Positions 37,533 to 47,712 of a stretch of 64,000 nucleotides of DNA are shown here, in pieces. The notes beneath the pieces are model-generated. The model was not told the origin of the DNA and did no database searches. It saw only the letters and a list, made by a program, of their open reading frames with translations. The translations under genes were made by a program, and so were the position numbers. Position 1 is the first letter of the stretch, and each line of letters opens with the position of its first letter. Origin of the DNA: Candidatus Cloacimonadota bacterium (GTDB lineage: Bacteria; Cloacimonadota; Cloacimonadia; Cloacimonadales; Cloacimonadaceae); contig JALOBT010000001.1 in assembly GCA_023228125.1 (NCBI GenBank), forward strand, positions 1-64,000, written 5' to 3'.

Positions 37533-38813
37533 ATGCACATTGCTGATGGGATCAAAAGCGCATTTACCAGCATAGCCTCGCACAAAATGCGCAGTGCCCT
37601 TACCACCACCGGCATCATTATCGGTGTGATGGCGGTGGTTACGATGTTTTCCAGTATCTATGCCCTGAAGAGTTTGATCACAGAGAATATGGAAGGCATG
37701 GGCTGGAATCAGTCCGTGATCATAGTCCCCGGAGATCAATACTTCAACATGGGTGGGGGGAATGCCCGCTCTGCCGTCAAAACCCAGAGACGCGCAGAGC
37801 AACTGGTGAAACCCCTTGACTATGACGATTATCTGGCCTTGAAAGAAAGCCTGGATTACAAAAGCATCTACAGCATGATCGAACGCAGCAGCCTGCTGAG
37901 AGTGGGCAACGAAGATAAATACATCACCGTGAGAGCTACCGAAAATGGCTTTTTCAGCAATAAGAACTACAAGATTTCCCAAGGCCGCTATTTTAGCCCC
38001 CTGGAGATGCAGGAAGGCCTGCCGGTTGCTGTTTTGGGCAGTAAATACGTTCAAAGCTATCTGAAAGACCAGCAGGTTTTGGGCGAAAGCCTTATTCTGG
38101 GAGCCCATCGCTATCGGATAGTGGGAATCCTGGGCGGTGATGAGCTGAATAGCGGCAAAGGCATGAACTTTAATACCTGGGAGCGGGATCGTGACCTGCA
38201 AGCTGTATATGTCCCTCTGAAATATGGTGCTTACCGTTTTGGCTCCAGTAAGGCTGTAGATCAAATCTTCCTGCAGGCCGAAGATGAAAAGTCCTACCAG
38301 CGTTTGCGCACTCAAGCCCGCCAGCTTCTGCTTAGCCGGCACAATATGTATCCCAATTTTAGCTTTATGGATATCGGCGCGATGATGCTGAATATCTCCG
38401 AAGAGATCGACAAGAATATGAAGAAGTGGAATATCACCCTTTCTACCATCGCTTCCATCGCTCTGATAGTGGGGGGGATAGGCCTGTTTTCCACTCTGCT
38501 GATCTCCATTCAGGAACGCATGACGGAGATCGGCATTCGCAAAAGCATCGGTGCCACAGATCGGGATATCTTCTTTTACTTCATCGCAGAAGCCCTGAGT
38601 CTGGCGATTTTGGGCGCTTTAATCGGTATTGGCCTGGCTTGGGTCTTGATTACCCTGGCGGGTAAGGCCATGCACTTTCCGCTGTATTTGCCTCTGCCAG
38701 GAGTATTGCTGGGGCTGTTCTTTTCTGTGCTAATTGGCTTTATTTCAGGTTTGTATCCAGCCATTAAAGCCGCTAAGATAGACCCGATCAAAGCTATCTA
38801 TTATCACGAATAA
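37533..38813 (+). CDS. MacB/FtsX-type ABC transporter permease
   Basis: 426-residue membrane protein: an N-terminal helix (KMRSALTTTGIIIGVMAVV), a ~240-residue periplasmic MacB-like domain, then three helices ending in KAAKIDPIKAIYYHE. FtsX family motifs include GIRKSIGAT and ALIGIGLAW. This type works with a separate ATPase to export lipoproteins, peptides or drugs, or to regulate cell-wall hydrolases; no ATPase gene is adjacent. It ends the secA-topA run. Confidence 0.88.
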   Translation: MHIADGIKSAFTSIASHKMRSALTTTGIIIGVMAVVTMFSSIYALKSLITENMEGMGWNQSVIIVPGDQYFNMGGGNARSAVKTQRRAEQLVKPLDYDDYLALKESLDYKSIYSMIERSSLLRVGNEDKYITVRATENGFFSNKNYKISQGRYFSPLEMQEGLPVAVLGSKYVQSYLKDQQVLGESLILGAHRYRIVGILGGDELNSGKGMNFNTWERDRDLQAVYVPLKYGAYRFGSSKAVDQIFLQAEDEKSYQRLRTQARQLLLSRHNMYPNFSFMDIGAMMLNISEEIDKNMKKWNITLSTIASIALIVGGIGLFSTLLISIQERMTEIGIRKSIGATDRDIFFYFIAEALSLAILGALIGIGLAWVLITLAGKAMHFPLYLPLPGVLLGLFFSVLIGFISGLYPAIKAAKIDPIKAIYYHE

Positions 38814-38834
38814 AGGGGCAACTACCTATAGACC

Positions 38835-39230
38835 TTAGCGGATATGCTGAACGCTGATGCCTTCCGGATATTTATTGCCGATATTGAACTCAAGCTTTGA
38901 TTTGAAGGCTTTCTGTTTGGGAGGTCTATACTCTCCCTGGTCTGTCCAAAAGCTCCCTTGCACCGTGGCCTGAATCAGCTTCCTCTCATGCGGCCCCGGC
39001 AATTCTTCAAGCTTATTGATCAGCACTTCTTCCACCAGCCACTTCTGGGCAGTACTGGGGATTTCAAAGGCCCCGGCTTGCATGTGTTCATTGGCAAAAT
39101 CCCTGATTGCGCAGCAGATATCAGGCTCTTGGACATATTCCTGTTTGCTGAAAAAGGAAGGTAAGCCATAGACATAGAGCAGACAGGCAGCGAGGAATAT
39201 GCCGGCCAGCCACAAAACTTTCTTGATCAT
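38835..39230 (-). CDS. Small membrane-anchored protein, unknown
   Basis: 131 residues, not recognised. An N-terminal hydrophobic helix (VLWLAGIFLAACLLYVYGL) acts as a signal anchor. The rest is soluble and probably periplasmic, with a CC pair near residue 40 and a likely beta-rich end (KSKLEFNIGNKYPEGISV). Convergent with the ABC permease gene and 19 bases downstream of the radical SAM gene on the same strand, so possibly co-transcribed with it. Confidence 0.65.
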   Translation of the reverse strand: MIKKVLWLAGIFLAACLLYVYGLPSFFSKQEYVQEPDICCAIRDFANEHMQAGAFEIPSTAQKWLVEEVLINKLEELPGPHERKLIQATVQGSFWTDQGEYRPPKQKAFKSKLEFNIGNKYPEGISVQHIR

Positions 39231-39249
39231 TTACTATTTCCTTGAGGCA

Positions 39250-40263
39250 TCACAAGTTCAGTTTCTGGACGATGCCTTCTCCGCAATTGCGACAGATTTC
39301 GATGCTCTGCCGATCTTGCAAGACTTTAGTTCTTATCTTATTCATCTGATCTGAGGTCCAAAGCTGGTAAAAGTCAGTCTCATAGACACTGCCTATTTTG
39401 AACTGGAGATCTTTGTCGTAGCAGCAAATACTCAGCTCGCCATCCCAATTCACCACCGGCTGAGTCCAAAGCCTGCGGCAGCGATTTAAGAGCTTGTTTG
39501 CCAGCTCAAAATGCTGCCCTTCTGCACTGTAGCGGCTGAGCTTGTGGTCTGTGGGCAAGTAGATCAGATCCTCCGGCTTGTAGATCTGCACTGTTTTGAA
39601 CTCCAGGCAGTCCACGCCCAGTTTTTTAGCTTGTCTGCGCACAGCCGGGATCTCATGCTCGTTTTGCCGCATGACGATGAATTGCCAAACGAGGTACGGG
39701 GTCTGGCTTTTGAGCCTCTTCTTGGCTTTGATCAGCTCTTGCATATTGTCCAAAACCAGAGCATAATTGCCATTGATGCGATAGCTATTATAGGTTTCTT
39801 CCGAGATGCCGTCCATGGAAATGATGATCCTGTCCAGGCCACTGCGGACAATGGCTTCGTGATCCCAGGGCAGGCTGGCATTGGTGGAAGTCATGGTATA
39901 AAGCTTCTTCTGGGCAGCATAGGTTACCATTTGGTTAAATTCAGGATTCAGATAGGGCTCTCCCTGATTCCAAAGGATCAGCATGCCAACTTTATGATGA
40001 ATCTGATCCACGATCTTCTGGAAATCTTGCAGGCTCATCATCCCTCGCACTCTGCTAAGTGTGCCATTGCCGCTGGGGCAGAGGGGACACTTAAGGTTGC
40101 AGATATTGGTGGGTTCGATCATCACAGCCGGCGGATAGTGCCTCAGGATCACTCTTTTAGAAAGCAGAGACAGGCGATAATCCAGAGTTGAGCCGATGAG
40201 CTGGATCAGGCGTTGATCTTTGAGAAAGGCAGTGCCAAGGCGCAGTTTGTCTTTTGTGAGCAT
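39250..40263 (-). CDS. Radical SAM/SPASM protein
   Basis: 337 residues. N-terminal region, then the cluster motif CNLKCPLC in EPTNICNLKCPLCPSGNG, LWNQGEP for SAM binding, and a C-terminal SPASM segment (LSICCYDKDLQFKIGSVYE, then CRNCGEG). SPASM proteins of this size outside RiPP loci include tRNA, lipid or cofactor modifiers; the substrate is not inferable here. It lies 3 bases downstream of lptG. No peptide gene is next to it. Confidence 0.82.
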   Translation of the reverse strand: MLTKDKLRLGTAFLKDQRLIQLIGSTLDYRLSLLSKRVILRHYPPAVMIEPTNICNLKCPLCPSGNGTLSRVRGMMSLQDFQKIVDQIHHKVGMLILWNQGEPYLNPEFNQMVTYAAQKKLYTMTSTNASLPWDHEAIVRSGLDRIIISMDGISEETYNSYRINGNYALVLDNMQELIKAKKRLKSQTPYLVWQFIVMRQNEHEIPAVRRQAKKLGVDCLEFKTVQIYKPEDLIYLPTDHKLSRYSAEGQHFELANKLLNRCRRLWTQPVVNWDGELSICCYDKDLQFKIGSVYETDFYQLWTSDQMNKIRTKVLQDRQSIEICRNCGEGIVQKLNL

Positions 40264-40266
40264 ACT

Positions 40267-41358
40267 TTAGACTTCGGCTTTTTTGAGGAAACCCAGACCG
40301 ATGATGGTGAAGGCCAGATTGGGTGCCCAAGCAGCCCAGATGGGTGGGATAATGCCGTTGTAGCCCAGGCTTTGACTGATTTGCACCACGATGAGATAAG
40401 AGAAGCAGACCACCAGCCCCAGCATGAAGACCCAGCCCCGGCCTTTGCTACGCACATTGGAAGTGGCGATGGGGATAAAAAAGAAGATCACAATCAGGTT
40501 CGTAAGCGGAAAGGAGATCTTCATGTGCAGATCCACGATTTCCTTATTGGCATCTTCGCCCAAGCGCTGAATTCGTCCGATGTATTCCCAGAGCTCCATA
40601 AAATTCAGAGCGAGGGTCTTCTTGGTGATGCGGATAAAATCCGCAGGTTCCACATTCAAGACAGGAATGCTCGTCTTGGGATAGTATTTGGCAAAGACCT
40701 GCCTGCCACCGCTGAATCTGCGGAGATCGCATTCTTCCAATTCCCATCCTGTGCCATTCCAGCTTGCGCTACTGGCGGTGAGCCTTTCGATGATCTCGCC
40801 GGTCTCAAAATCGATCTTGGTAAGATCAATGATGCGGAGAGTGTTTTTGTAGCCATCAAAGAAGCCGAAATAGTAAAAGTCATTTTCCTGCCCTCGATAA
40901 TTGATGCGGGCTTTGAGCATTTGATCATCGGGTTGCTCGCCTTTGATCTTGACGTTGTAGAGGACGCTGCGCTCAGATTCTGCATAAGGCAAGAGGTATT
41001 CTCCCATCACCGCTATCGCACCAGAGATGATGAGTCCCAGAGCAAAAAGGGGAAGCATGGCACGTTTAATGCTTACTCCTGCAGCCCGGATGGCCACAGA
41101 TTCATTGTTCTTGGCCAGATTATTCATCATGAAAAGCCCCGTGAGCAGCACCGTGACCGGCGAAGTAAGCACGATCAGATAGGGCAGACGCAAAAGGAAA
41201 TACAACATGGCCAGATCAAATGTAGCTCCCGCGCGCAGCAATTTTGGTAAATTATCCACGACATCGATCACGATAAAGACCGCGGCAAAGCTGAGAAAGA
41301 TGATCACATAAGTGCGCAGAAATTCACCCAGGATGTATCTGTCCATCAAGCGGCGCAT
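40267..41358 (-). CDS. lptG: LPS export permease LptG
   Basis: YjgP/YjgQ family inner membrane permease of the LptB2FG complex, which extracts lipopolysaccharide from the inner membrane. 363 residues: MDRYILGEFLRTYVIIF start, two N-terminal helices, a periplasmic beta-jellyroll domain (~130-260), then three C-terminal helices (NLIVIFFFIPIATSN, GWVFMLGLVVCFSYLIVV). It overlaps lptF by one base. The assignment as LptG versus LptF rests on order and length; both belong to the same family. Confidence 0.85.
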   Translation of the reverse strand: MRRLMDRYILGEFLRTYVIIFLSFAAVFIVIDVVDNLPKLLRAGATFDLAMLYFLLRLPYLIVLTSPVTVLLTGLFMMNNLAKNNESVAIRAAGVSIKRAMLPLFALGLIISGAIAVMGEYLLPYAESERSVLYNVKIKGEQPDDQMLKARINYRGQENDFYYFGFFDGYKNTLRIIDLTKIDFETGEIIERLTASSASWNGTGWELEECDLRRFSGGRQVFAKYYPKTSIPVLNVEPADFIRITKKTLALNFMELWEYIGRIQRLGEDANKEIVDLHMKISFPLTNLIVIFFFIPIATSNVRSKGRGWVFMLGLVVCFSYLIVVQISQSLGYNGIIPPIWAAWAPNLAFTIIGLGFLKKAEV

Positions 41359-42686
41359 CAGTGTACTACCTCATCTGGAGGAGCAATCTTCTTGCTCAAT
41401 TTCAGATGTTTCAATCTCCAGGAAAGCACCTGCATATCCAGAATGCGTTTTTCATTGATCGAGCCCCAGATCAAGAAACAGGCCAGAACAAAGAAGATGA
41501 TATTGGACAGCCACATCGCCAAGAATGGACTCATTCCTCCTCTGTCACCGATCTGTTCCCCCATATTGAGGGCTACATAATAGACCAAAAAGATCACGCT
41601 GGATACACTGAAGGCCATGCCGATTCCGCTGGTTCTGGTCATCAGTCCCAAGGGCACGCCTATCATGATAAAGATAATGATGGCAAATGATAAGGCGAAC
41701 TTCTTGTGATACTCCACCTGCAAAGCCCTGATGCTATCTTCCAGCTCCAAAATCCGGTTTTTGGCCACTTGCTGCATAGAGTAGAGGCGTCTTTGTTCCG
41801 CTTGATGATCATAGGGATTGTCCGCAAAATCTGCAGAGCCGATCCTGGTCTCCAGATTCTGAATTTCAGTCTGCTTTTGGACAAGCTCCGTTTTGCGAGC
41901 ATTCAAGGTCTCAGTTAATTGCCCGTAGGTCATTTCCCGGTCACTGCGATAGCCGGTTTCAAAGATATCCGTGCGGTTTCCCAAATCCCGGATATTGATA
42001 ATATATTGATCGAAATGGGTGGTCTGATACTTGCCTTGTTCGCGCTCATTGCGCTGCTGCATCTCTCCTTCCTTCAGGATGATGCGCATGGAATTGCCGT
42101 TGTTCATCTGGATCACCTGTCCACTTTTGGCGTAGATGGTCCGGGGAAATCTGCTTTCACTACGGTCATAGATCAGCAGGTCCAAAAGCTCGGTTTCGGT
42201 TTTTTCCCGGCACCAGACGGTAAAATCCAAAAGGTTGTTGTATTCACCAGCCTCGATGATGGTCATCGGCTTGTAGTAGGCTATTTTCAGCATCAGGTTT
42301 TTGAGTTTATGATTTGTATTGGGCAAGAACCAGTGATTGAAATAGACCATCAAGCCGGTGAGCAGTACAGCGGCTATCATCAAGTAAGAGAGCATCTTGT
42401 AGATGTTTATCCCGCTGGATTTGATGGCCATGATTTCGCGGTCCACACTCATGCGCCCAAAGGCCAGGATGGTGGCCACCAATACCGCCATGGGGATCGA
42501 TAAAGCCAGCATATAAGGCAAAGACAGGGCAAAAACCTCCAGCACGATGCCAGCGGGTAATTGCTTCTCAATGATGATATTCAGCAGATCGATGACGCGA
42601 TCGATCAAAAGCACAAAGGTCACCACCAAAAGCGAGATCAAAAAGGGCGAAATGTGCTCTTTGAGGACGTACCGCTTTAGGATCAT
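41358..42686 (-). CDS. lptF: LPS export permease LptF
   Basis: Partner permease of the LptB2FG lipopolysaccharide exporter. 442 residues: N-terminal MILKRYVLKEHISPFLISLLV, SIPMAVLVATILAFGRMS, jellyroll domain, then C-terminal helices. A ~65-residue Glu/Gln/Lys-rich coiled-coil insertion (TLNARKTELVQKQTEIQ onward) precedes the third helix, making it longer than the partner. Overlaps ligA by 4 bases at its start and lptG at its end. The lptB ATPase is not in the window. Confidence 0.87.
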   Translation of the reverse strand: MILKRYVLKEHISPFLISLLVVTFVLLIDRVIDLLNIIIEKQLPAGIVLEVFALSLPYMLALSIPMAVLVATILAFGRMSVDREIMAIKSSGINIYKMLSYLMIAAVLLTGLMVYFNHWFLPNTNHKLKNLMLKIAYYKPMTIIEAGEYNNLLDFTVWCREKTETELLDLLIYDRSESRFPRTIYAKSGQVIQMNNGNSMRIILKEGEMQQRNEREQGKYQTTHFDQYIINIRDLGNRTDIFETGYRSDREMTYGQLTETLNARKTELVQKQTEIQNLETRIGSADFADNPYDHQAEQRRLYSMQQVAKNRILELEDSIRALQVEYHKKFALSFAIIIFIMIGVPLGLMTRTSGIGMAFSVSSVIFLVYYVALNMGEQIGDRGGMSPFLAMWLSNIIFFVLACFLIWGSINEKRILDMQVLSWRLKHLKLSKKIAPPDEVVH

Positions 42687-44680
42687 TTATCGCGCTCCAG
42701 CATAGTAAGCAGCTCGTCTTCGCTGATGATCTTGACTGTGCCCAGCTTCTCAGCCTTGGTCAATTTGGAACCCGGTTTCTCGCCTACGATCAGATAATCC
42801 AGGCTTTTGGAGACTCCACTCAAGATCTTGCCACCATGGCTGATGATCAGGCTTTCCATGTCCTTGCGGGAAATACTTTTGAGGCTGCCAGTGACCAGAA
42901 AGGAGAGTTCAGCCAGCAGTTCAGATTCTTGCTCAGATTCATAGCTCATCTTCAGTCCTTGCCCAATCAATTCCTGGACGAGGCGTAGATTTTTGGGATT
43001 GGCAAAGTAATCTGAGATGGATTTTGCTATAATGTCGCCTACTTCCGGAACTTCACTCAGCTCTTGATTCGTAGCCTGCTCCAAAGCCTCAATGGTCTGG
43101 AAATGCACTGCCAGATTGCGCGCCGTCACAGTTCCCACATGGCGGATGCCCAGCGCAAAAAGCACGCGGTCAAAGTTCTTGTCTTTGGATTTCTGGATTG
43201 CTTCTTGCAGATTTTGGGCAGATTTCTCTCCAATCCGCTCCAGTTCCTTTACTTTAGCAAAATCGATGCCATACAAATCTGCGACACTTTCTATGATGCC
43301 TTCCTTGAGGAATCTGGATACGATAAAAGTCCCCAGTCCCGTGATGTCCATGGCGTCGCGAGAGGCAAAATGCTCGATGCTGCGCGCCAGTTGCGCTGGA
43401 CAATCCGCTGAACTGCAATATTCTATGGCAGCTTCTTCTTCCCGGGAAAGAGGGCTGTGGCAGACTGGGCAGGTGTCTGGCAGCGAGATCGGCTCTGCGC
43501 CGGCAAGCCGTTTGTCAAAGTTTACAGCCAGGATTTTGGGGATGATCTCTCCGCTCTTGATGAGCCGGATAGTGTCGCCTTCATGCAGATCAAGGCGGCG
43601 GATTTCGTCAAAATTGTGGAGCGTGCTGCGGGAGACTGTGCTCCCAGAGATATACACTGGTTCCAGGATCGCCACCGGGGTAATCGCTCCCGTGCGTCCC
43701 ACCTGGAAATCCACGCTTTTCAGCAAAGTCTCTTTTTCATCCGGTTTAAATTTGTAAGCAATAGCCCATTTGGGGCTCTTGGAGGTAGAGCCAAGTCTAT
43801 TGTGCAAGGCCAGATTATCTACTTTTACCACCACACCATCGATATCATAGTCCAGTTCATTCCGAAGGGCTTCCATTTGGGTACAAAAGTCGATCAGGCT
43901 GTCTTCATCCACGCAAACGTAGTGTTTATCACTGATGGGAAAGCCGCTATCCTTGAGCCAGCGCAGCAGTTCATCCTGGCTGCCAAAAGGCGCAGTCCCA
44001 GCGATATAACCCGTGGTATAAAAGAAGGCTCTGAGTGGTCTGTCTTTGACCAGGGCGATATCTTTGAGTTTGATCGATCCTGCAGCGGCATTGCGCGGAT
44101 TGGCAAAGGGCTTTTCTTCATTTTGGCGGCGGGCTTCATTCATGGCCAAAAAGTCTTGGATAGGGAAGTAGATCTCGCCTCTGATCTCAATATCATTTTG
44201 AAAGGATATTGTGCGAGGGATCTGGGGCAGGGTGAGGAAGTTTTCGCTAACGTCTTCGCCCACAGCACCATCGCCGCGGGTAGTGGCATATTGAAACTTG
44301 CCTGAGGAAAAGAAGAGATTGATGCCAAAGCCATCGATTTTGGGTTCCAGACAAAGCTCTGGCCTGCCTCCCAGTTCAAGTGAGATTTTATCCCACCAGG
44401 CGATCACTTCCTGGATGGAATAGGCGTTAGCCAGACTCGCCATCCGCTGTTTGTGCGGAATGTTTTTGGCTGATTTATCCAGATCATCACCCACTTTGTC
44501 CAAGACATCAGGAGTTTGCACCAGAGGATGTTTGGCCTGCAAATCCTGTAATTCCTGCACCAGCAGATCATATTCATAATCTGTGATCTCAGGGCTGGCC
44601 TCAGCGTAATACAAGCGGTTATGCCGCTCGATTTCAGCGCTTAGGATCTGGATGCGCGACCTGATCTGGGATTTTGTCAT
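42683..44680 (-). CDS. ligA: NAD-dependent DNA ligase
   Basis: Seals nicks in DNA during replication and repair using NAD+. Adenylation domain with catalytic Lys114 in EPKIDG, then RGDGAVGEDVSENFL; OB fold; zinc finger CPVC...CSSADCP; helix-hairpin-helix repeats (ITGLGTFIVSRF, LERIGEKSAQNL, VPEVGDIIAKSI); C-terminal BRCT domain (FLVTGSLKSISRKDM, GGKILSGVSKSLDYLIVGEKPGSK). 665 residues, typical. Overlaps both neighbours by 4 bases. Confidence 0.96.
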   Translation of the reverse strand: MTKSQIRSRIQILSAEIERHNRLYYAEASPEITDYEYDLLVQELQDLQAKHPLVQTPDVLDKVGDDLDKSAKNIPHKQRMASLANAYSIQEVIAWWDKISLELGGRPELCLEPKIDGFGINLFFSSGKFQYATTRGDGAVGEDVSENFLTLPQIPRTISFQNDIEIRGEIYFPIQDFLAMNEARRQNEEKPFANPRNAAAGSIKLKDIALVKDRPLRAFFYTTGYIAGTAPFGSQDELLRWLKDSGFPISDKHYVCVDEDSLIDFCTQMEALRNELDYDIDGVVVKVDNLALHNRLGSTSKSPKWAIAYKFKPDEKETLLKSVDFQVGRTGAITPVAILEPVYISGSTVSRSTLHNFDEIRRLDLHEGDTIRLIKSGEIIPKILAVNFDKRLAGAEPISLPDTCPVCHSPLSREEEAAIEYCSSADCPAQLARSIEHFASRDAMDITGLGTFIVSRFLKEGIIESVADLYGIDFAKVKELERIGEKSAQNLQEAIQKSKDKNFDRVLFALGIRHVGTVTARNLAVHFQTIEALEQATNQELSEVPEVGDIIAKSISDYFANPKNLRLVQELIGQGLKMSYESEQESELLAELSFLVTGSLKSISRKDMESLIISHGGKILSGVSKSLDYLIVGEKPGSKLTKAEKLGTVKIISEDELLTMLERDK

Positions 44681-45477
44681 GGCAGATAGTACATAGAGGG
44701 GCGGCGATCCGCAAACACGCTGTTCACCTCGCTTACCTGTTTATCAGAAGCCAGTTCAGGGTCTATTTCCACGCTGTAAATCCCCTCTTCGGTATCGTTC
44801 ATCCGGATCAGGATTTCACCTTTTGTGTCTAAAATCTGACCCTTACCGGTGAAATACTGTCTGTGTTCGCCGTTTATCTCGGTACCGGTACGGTTTGAAG
44901 TGATCGAAAATACCCGGTTTTCCAAAGACCTGGTTTTCATGGCTTCCTGACACCAGGGCAGCACCAGATTGGAGGGATGACAGATGATCTGAGCTCCCCT
45001 CAGAGCGAGACTACGGGCGGATTCTGGGAACTGCCAGTCAAAGCAGATCATCATACCGATCTTGACCCCTTTTTTGGCAATCGAGACCGAAAACGGACTA
45101 TTTCCAGAAGAGAAAAACAGCTTCTCGCGGAAGTAGAGATGAATCTTGCGATAGATCTTATAGCTCCCATCCGGATTTACCAAAGCTGCGCTATTGTAAT
45201 ATTTGTCTTTAGCTTTTTCCGCAAAACCATAGACGATGCTGCTATCTATCGATTTTGATAGAGCCTGGAAACCCTGGAAGATTTCCCCTTCAGGGATGCT
45301 TTCTGCCACTTTATCCACTTCATCCTGGTGAGCAAAGACATAGCCGGAGAGAGCCAGTTCCGGTAAAACTATGAGGTCGCTCTTGAGACCTTTCAGCATA
45401 GAACTTATCTTGGCAAAGTTCTTTTGGGGCATAAGGAATTCTGGTTTATATTGCAAAACCGATACTATGTATTTCAT
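44677..45477 (-). CDS. Carbon-nitrogen hydrolase (nitrilase superfamily)
   Basis: 266-residue amidase-type enzyme with the Glu-Lys-Cys triad: E40 (LPELALSGY), K111 (RKIHLYFREK) and C145 (MMICFDWQFPE). The fold is the alpha-beta-beta-alpha sandwich of the nitrilase family. Substrate uncertain: omega-amidase, N-carbamoyl or deaminated glutathione hydrolases all look similar. Overlaps hydF and ligA by 4 bases each. Confidence 0.85.
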   Translation of the reverse strand: MKYIVSVLQYKPEFLMPQKNFAKISSMLKGLKSDLIVLPELALSGYVFAHQDEVDKVAESIPEGEIFQGFQALSKSIDSSIVYGFAEKAKDKYYNSAALVNPDGSYKIYRKIHLYFREKLFFSSGNSPFSVSIAKKGVKIGMMICFDWQFPESARSLALRGAQIICHPSNLVLPWCQEAMKTRSLENRVFSITSNRTGTEINGEHRQYFTGKGQILDTKGEILIRMNDTEEGIYSVEIDPELASDKQVSEVNSVFADRRPSMYYLP

Positions 45478-46682
45478 TGTCTCACCCTCATTAGCGGTGC
45501 GATGGCCCGCTCAAAAGCACCATGCACTTTGCATATTAACAGTCCATAATTTGTGATGGGAACACCGCGCCTATAGCATTCCAGGATTCTGCGGTTCATT
45601 TCCGCGGCATTGATCATACAGCCACCGCAATGAACGCAGAGCGCAAAGTCTTCCAGATTCTCTGGGAAATCGTGCCCGGCATAGACTTCATAGGATAGCT
45701 TTTTGCCCGTATATTCGCTGATCCAACGCGGCAGTTTTACCCGGCCAATATCATCTTCCTGAGCGTGATGAGAGCAGGCTTCGGCGATCATCACTTTGTC
45801 CCCGTCTTTCAGCCGGTCGATCTGATCGATACCTGTGAGCAACACATCCAGCTCGCCTTTGTAACGTGCGAAGAGGATGGAAAAGGTGGTCAATTCAATG
45901 GGCTCAGGGGTTTCACGATTCACCTGCTCGATCACCTGAGAATCCGTAACTACCAAATCCGGCGGCTGCTCCAACATTGCCAGGGCGTCCTTTAGCTCGG
46001 TATCTTTGACCATGATGCCGATAGCGTCACGATCCAAAATCTCCCTCAAAGTTTGCACCTGCGGCAAGATCAAACGCCCCTTGGGAGCTGCACTATCGAT
46101 GGGGCAGACCAGGATGATCCTGTCTTTGGCTTTGATCATATCACTCAGGATTACGCGCTCTTCACTGCCGCTTTTGGGGGCCAATTTCACCAGTGCATCC
46201 CTTGCTTCTGTGATGCCTGTTTTGGCTTTGGCGGAAATGCTTACATGAGGGATCTTAAGTTTTTGGCAATAGATGAGGTTAGCTTCCACCGGCTGCGCAA
46301 GATCCGCTTTATTAAAGACCATGAGCAGGGGAATCTTCATCTCCCTGATCTGAGCCAGCATATCCAGTTCGTGGCTATCAAAGCCGCTACCGTCATTTAT
46401 AAAGATCACAAGATCCGCTCTGTACAGGATCTTGCGGGCGGAGGCCACCCTTTTTTGCCCTAATTCGCCTTCATCGTCCACACCAGCGGTATCATAAAAA
46501 GTTACCGGTCCCAGAGGCGCAAGCTCATAGTGCTTGGCCACCGGATCTGTAGTCGTGCCAGGGGTCTGGGACACAATGGCAACTTCTTGCCCGATCAGGG
46601 CATTGATCAAGCTGGATTTTCCTGCGTTTCTGCGCCCTAAAAGGGCAATAATCAATCTTTCACCACGAGGGCTAGTACTCAT
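45474..46682 (-). CDS. hydF: [FeFe]-hydrogenase maturation GTPase HydF
   Basis: Scaffold GTPase that carries the diiron subcluster to the [FeFe]-hydrogenase. G-domain with GRRNAGKS (16-23), TPGTTTDP, DTAGVDD and NKADL; a dimerisation domain; then the C-terminal Fe-S motif ACSHHAQEDDIGRVKLP ... CVHCGGCM. About 402 residues. I start at ATG 46682, where GGAG lies 8 bases upstream; a longer frame begins at 46712 without a comparable site. HydE, HydG and the hydrogenase itself are not in the window. Implies H2 production or oxidation. Confidence 0.93.
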   Translation of the reverse strand: MSTSPRGERLIIALLGRRNAGKSSLINALIGQEVAIVSQTPGTTTDPVAKHYELAPLGPVTFYDTAGVDDEGELGQKRVASARKILYRADLVIFINDGSGFDSHELDMLAQIREMKIPLLMVFNKADLAQPVEANLIYCQKLKIPHVSISAKAKTGITEARDALVKLAPKSGSEERVILSDMIKAKDRIILVCPIDSAAPKGRLILPQVQTLREILDRDAIGIMVKDTELKDALAMLEQPPDLVVTDSQVIEQVNRETPEPIELTTFSILFARYKGELDVLLTGIDQIDRLKDGDKVMIAEACSHHAQEDDIGRVKLPRWISEYTGKKLSYEVYAGHDFPENLEDFALCVHCGGCMINAAEMNRRILECYRRGVPITNYGLLICKVHGAFERAIAPLMRVRQ

Positions 46683-46779
46683 CTTAATGCTCCATAATAT
46701 CTTATCATTCATCTCATACAGCTAAATCAGCCGTTTTCCGTCAAGTCCTTTTTTTTAAGGCCCTCATGTAGCGCAGGAA

Positions 46780-47242
46780 GAGACTGTTCCATTTCTCTCC
46801 CCAAGTCATGCCACTTTCTTTTGCACTTTAAGCTGAATAAGTGGCCAAGCCTATTCGAATCCTTATTATCCAGGCATAATACCTGCAAAGCGAGAACAAG
46901 GCGCTATTTTAGACAAGTCCTGCATATGAATGATGATGATGATGGAACACAGATCGGGCGGATCGTGTGAGTCTTGGAGTTCAAAGTGCCTAAGATAACT
47001 ATCTATTTACCAGAAGCTTAGCGGCACTTTGGACTTCAAGCGGCAAAGAGAGCCTTTTTCATCCCCCGGATAAACCAGCATTCTGGAATCCTCCTTACTC
47101 ATTTGAGCCACTTGATCACATCTTTATCTACCGTTAATCAAGCGTTAATTATTAACGCTTGATTAACGGTAGATAAAGACATGATCGACGCCCTGGAAAG
47201 AGGGAGAAGGAATCAAACACATATAGGAATTTGCTATCTAAT
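46780..47242 (-). repeat. Long non-coding repeat, copy B
   Basis: Inverted copy of 17171-17650, intergenic, directly upstream of hydF. Read on the - strand it follows the same order of landmarks. It differs by a 3-base deletion after TTTATCC and by a stop that breaks the frame seen in the other copy. The centre is a 59-base perfect palindrome (47121-47179). The surrounding 46713-46779 and 47243-47338 show nothing else I can support. Confidence 0.75.
47121..47179. repeat. Perfect 29-bp-arm palindrome in repeat copy B
   Basis: Arms of 29 bases around one central T, starting TCTTTATCTACCGTTAATC. It retains pairing despite two arm changes relative to the 17238-17288 palindrome, and is longer by 4 pairs per arm. 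Confidence 0.88.
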
Positions 47243-47338
47243 ATAGCTTACAGGACTCGGGCAGATTGCGTTACGCCGTATTCTATCTGAACCCACCTGA
47301 AATGGATGCAGCTGAAATAACTGACTAAAGTGCAGGAT

Positions 47339-47473
47339 TGGGACGGTGTAGGAAGAGCAAGATTCAATCTGGGGATGATCAACCGCGAACAAGGCTATTT
47401 GAAACGCGCCCTGCACCAGCTTAATATAGGCAGAACTCTCTTTGAACACTGCGAGGCCAAGCACTATTTGTAA
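47339..47473 (+). pseudogene. TPR-protein fragment
   Basis: A 45-codon open stretch without a start reads as a tetratricopeptide-like helix pair (RARFNLGMINREQGYLKRAL, HQLNIGRTLFEHCEAKHYL) and then stops. Upstream in-frame stops and no ribosome site indicate the remnant of a larger TPR gene. It lies between the repeat copy and the tRNA. Confidence 0.45.
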
Positions 47474-47712
47474 ATGTGCGATGAGCAGGAACAGGAAATA
47501 TTGGATTTGCTTGCGTAGTAGAAGGTGGAATTCTCTCTGGCGGAACATGCGGCTTCTTTTCAGACTTTGAAGACTGCAAAATAAGCTTGTGCAGCATGTA
47601 AGCCAAGGCACTTCCAAGCAGTTTTGTTTGTTTTATGGGGCAAAGAGAAAGGGCAGACATCATATTTTCCTTGCCAAAATAAGCCAAATGAAATCTATGG
47701 TATCCATCCGGT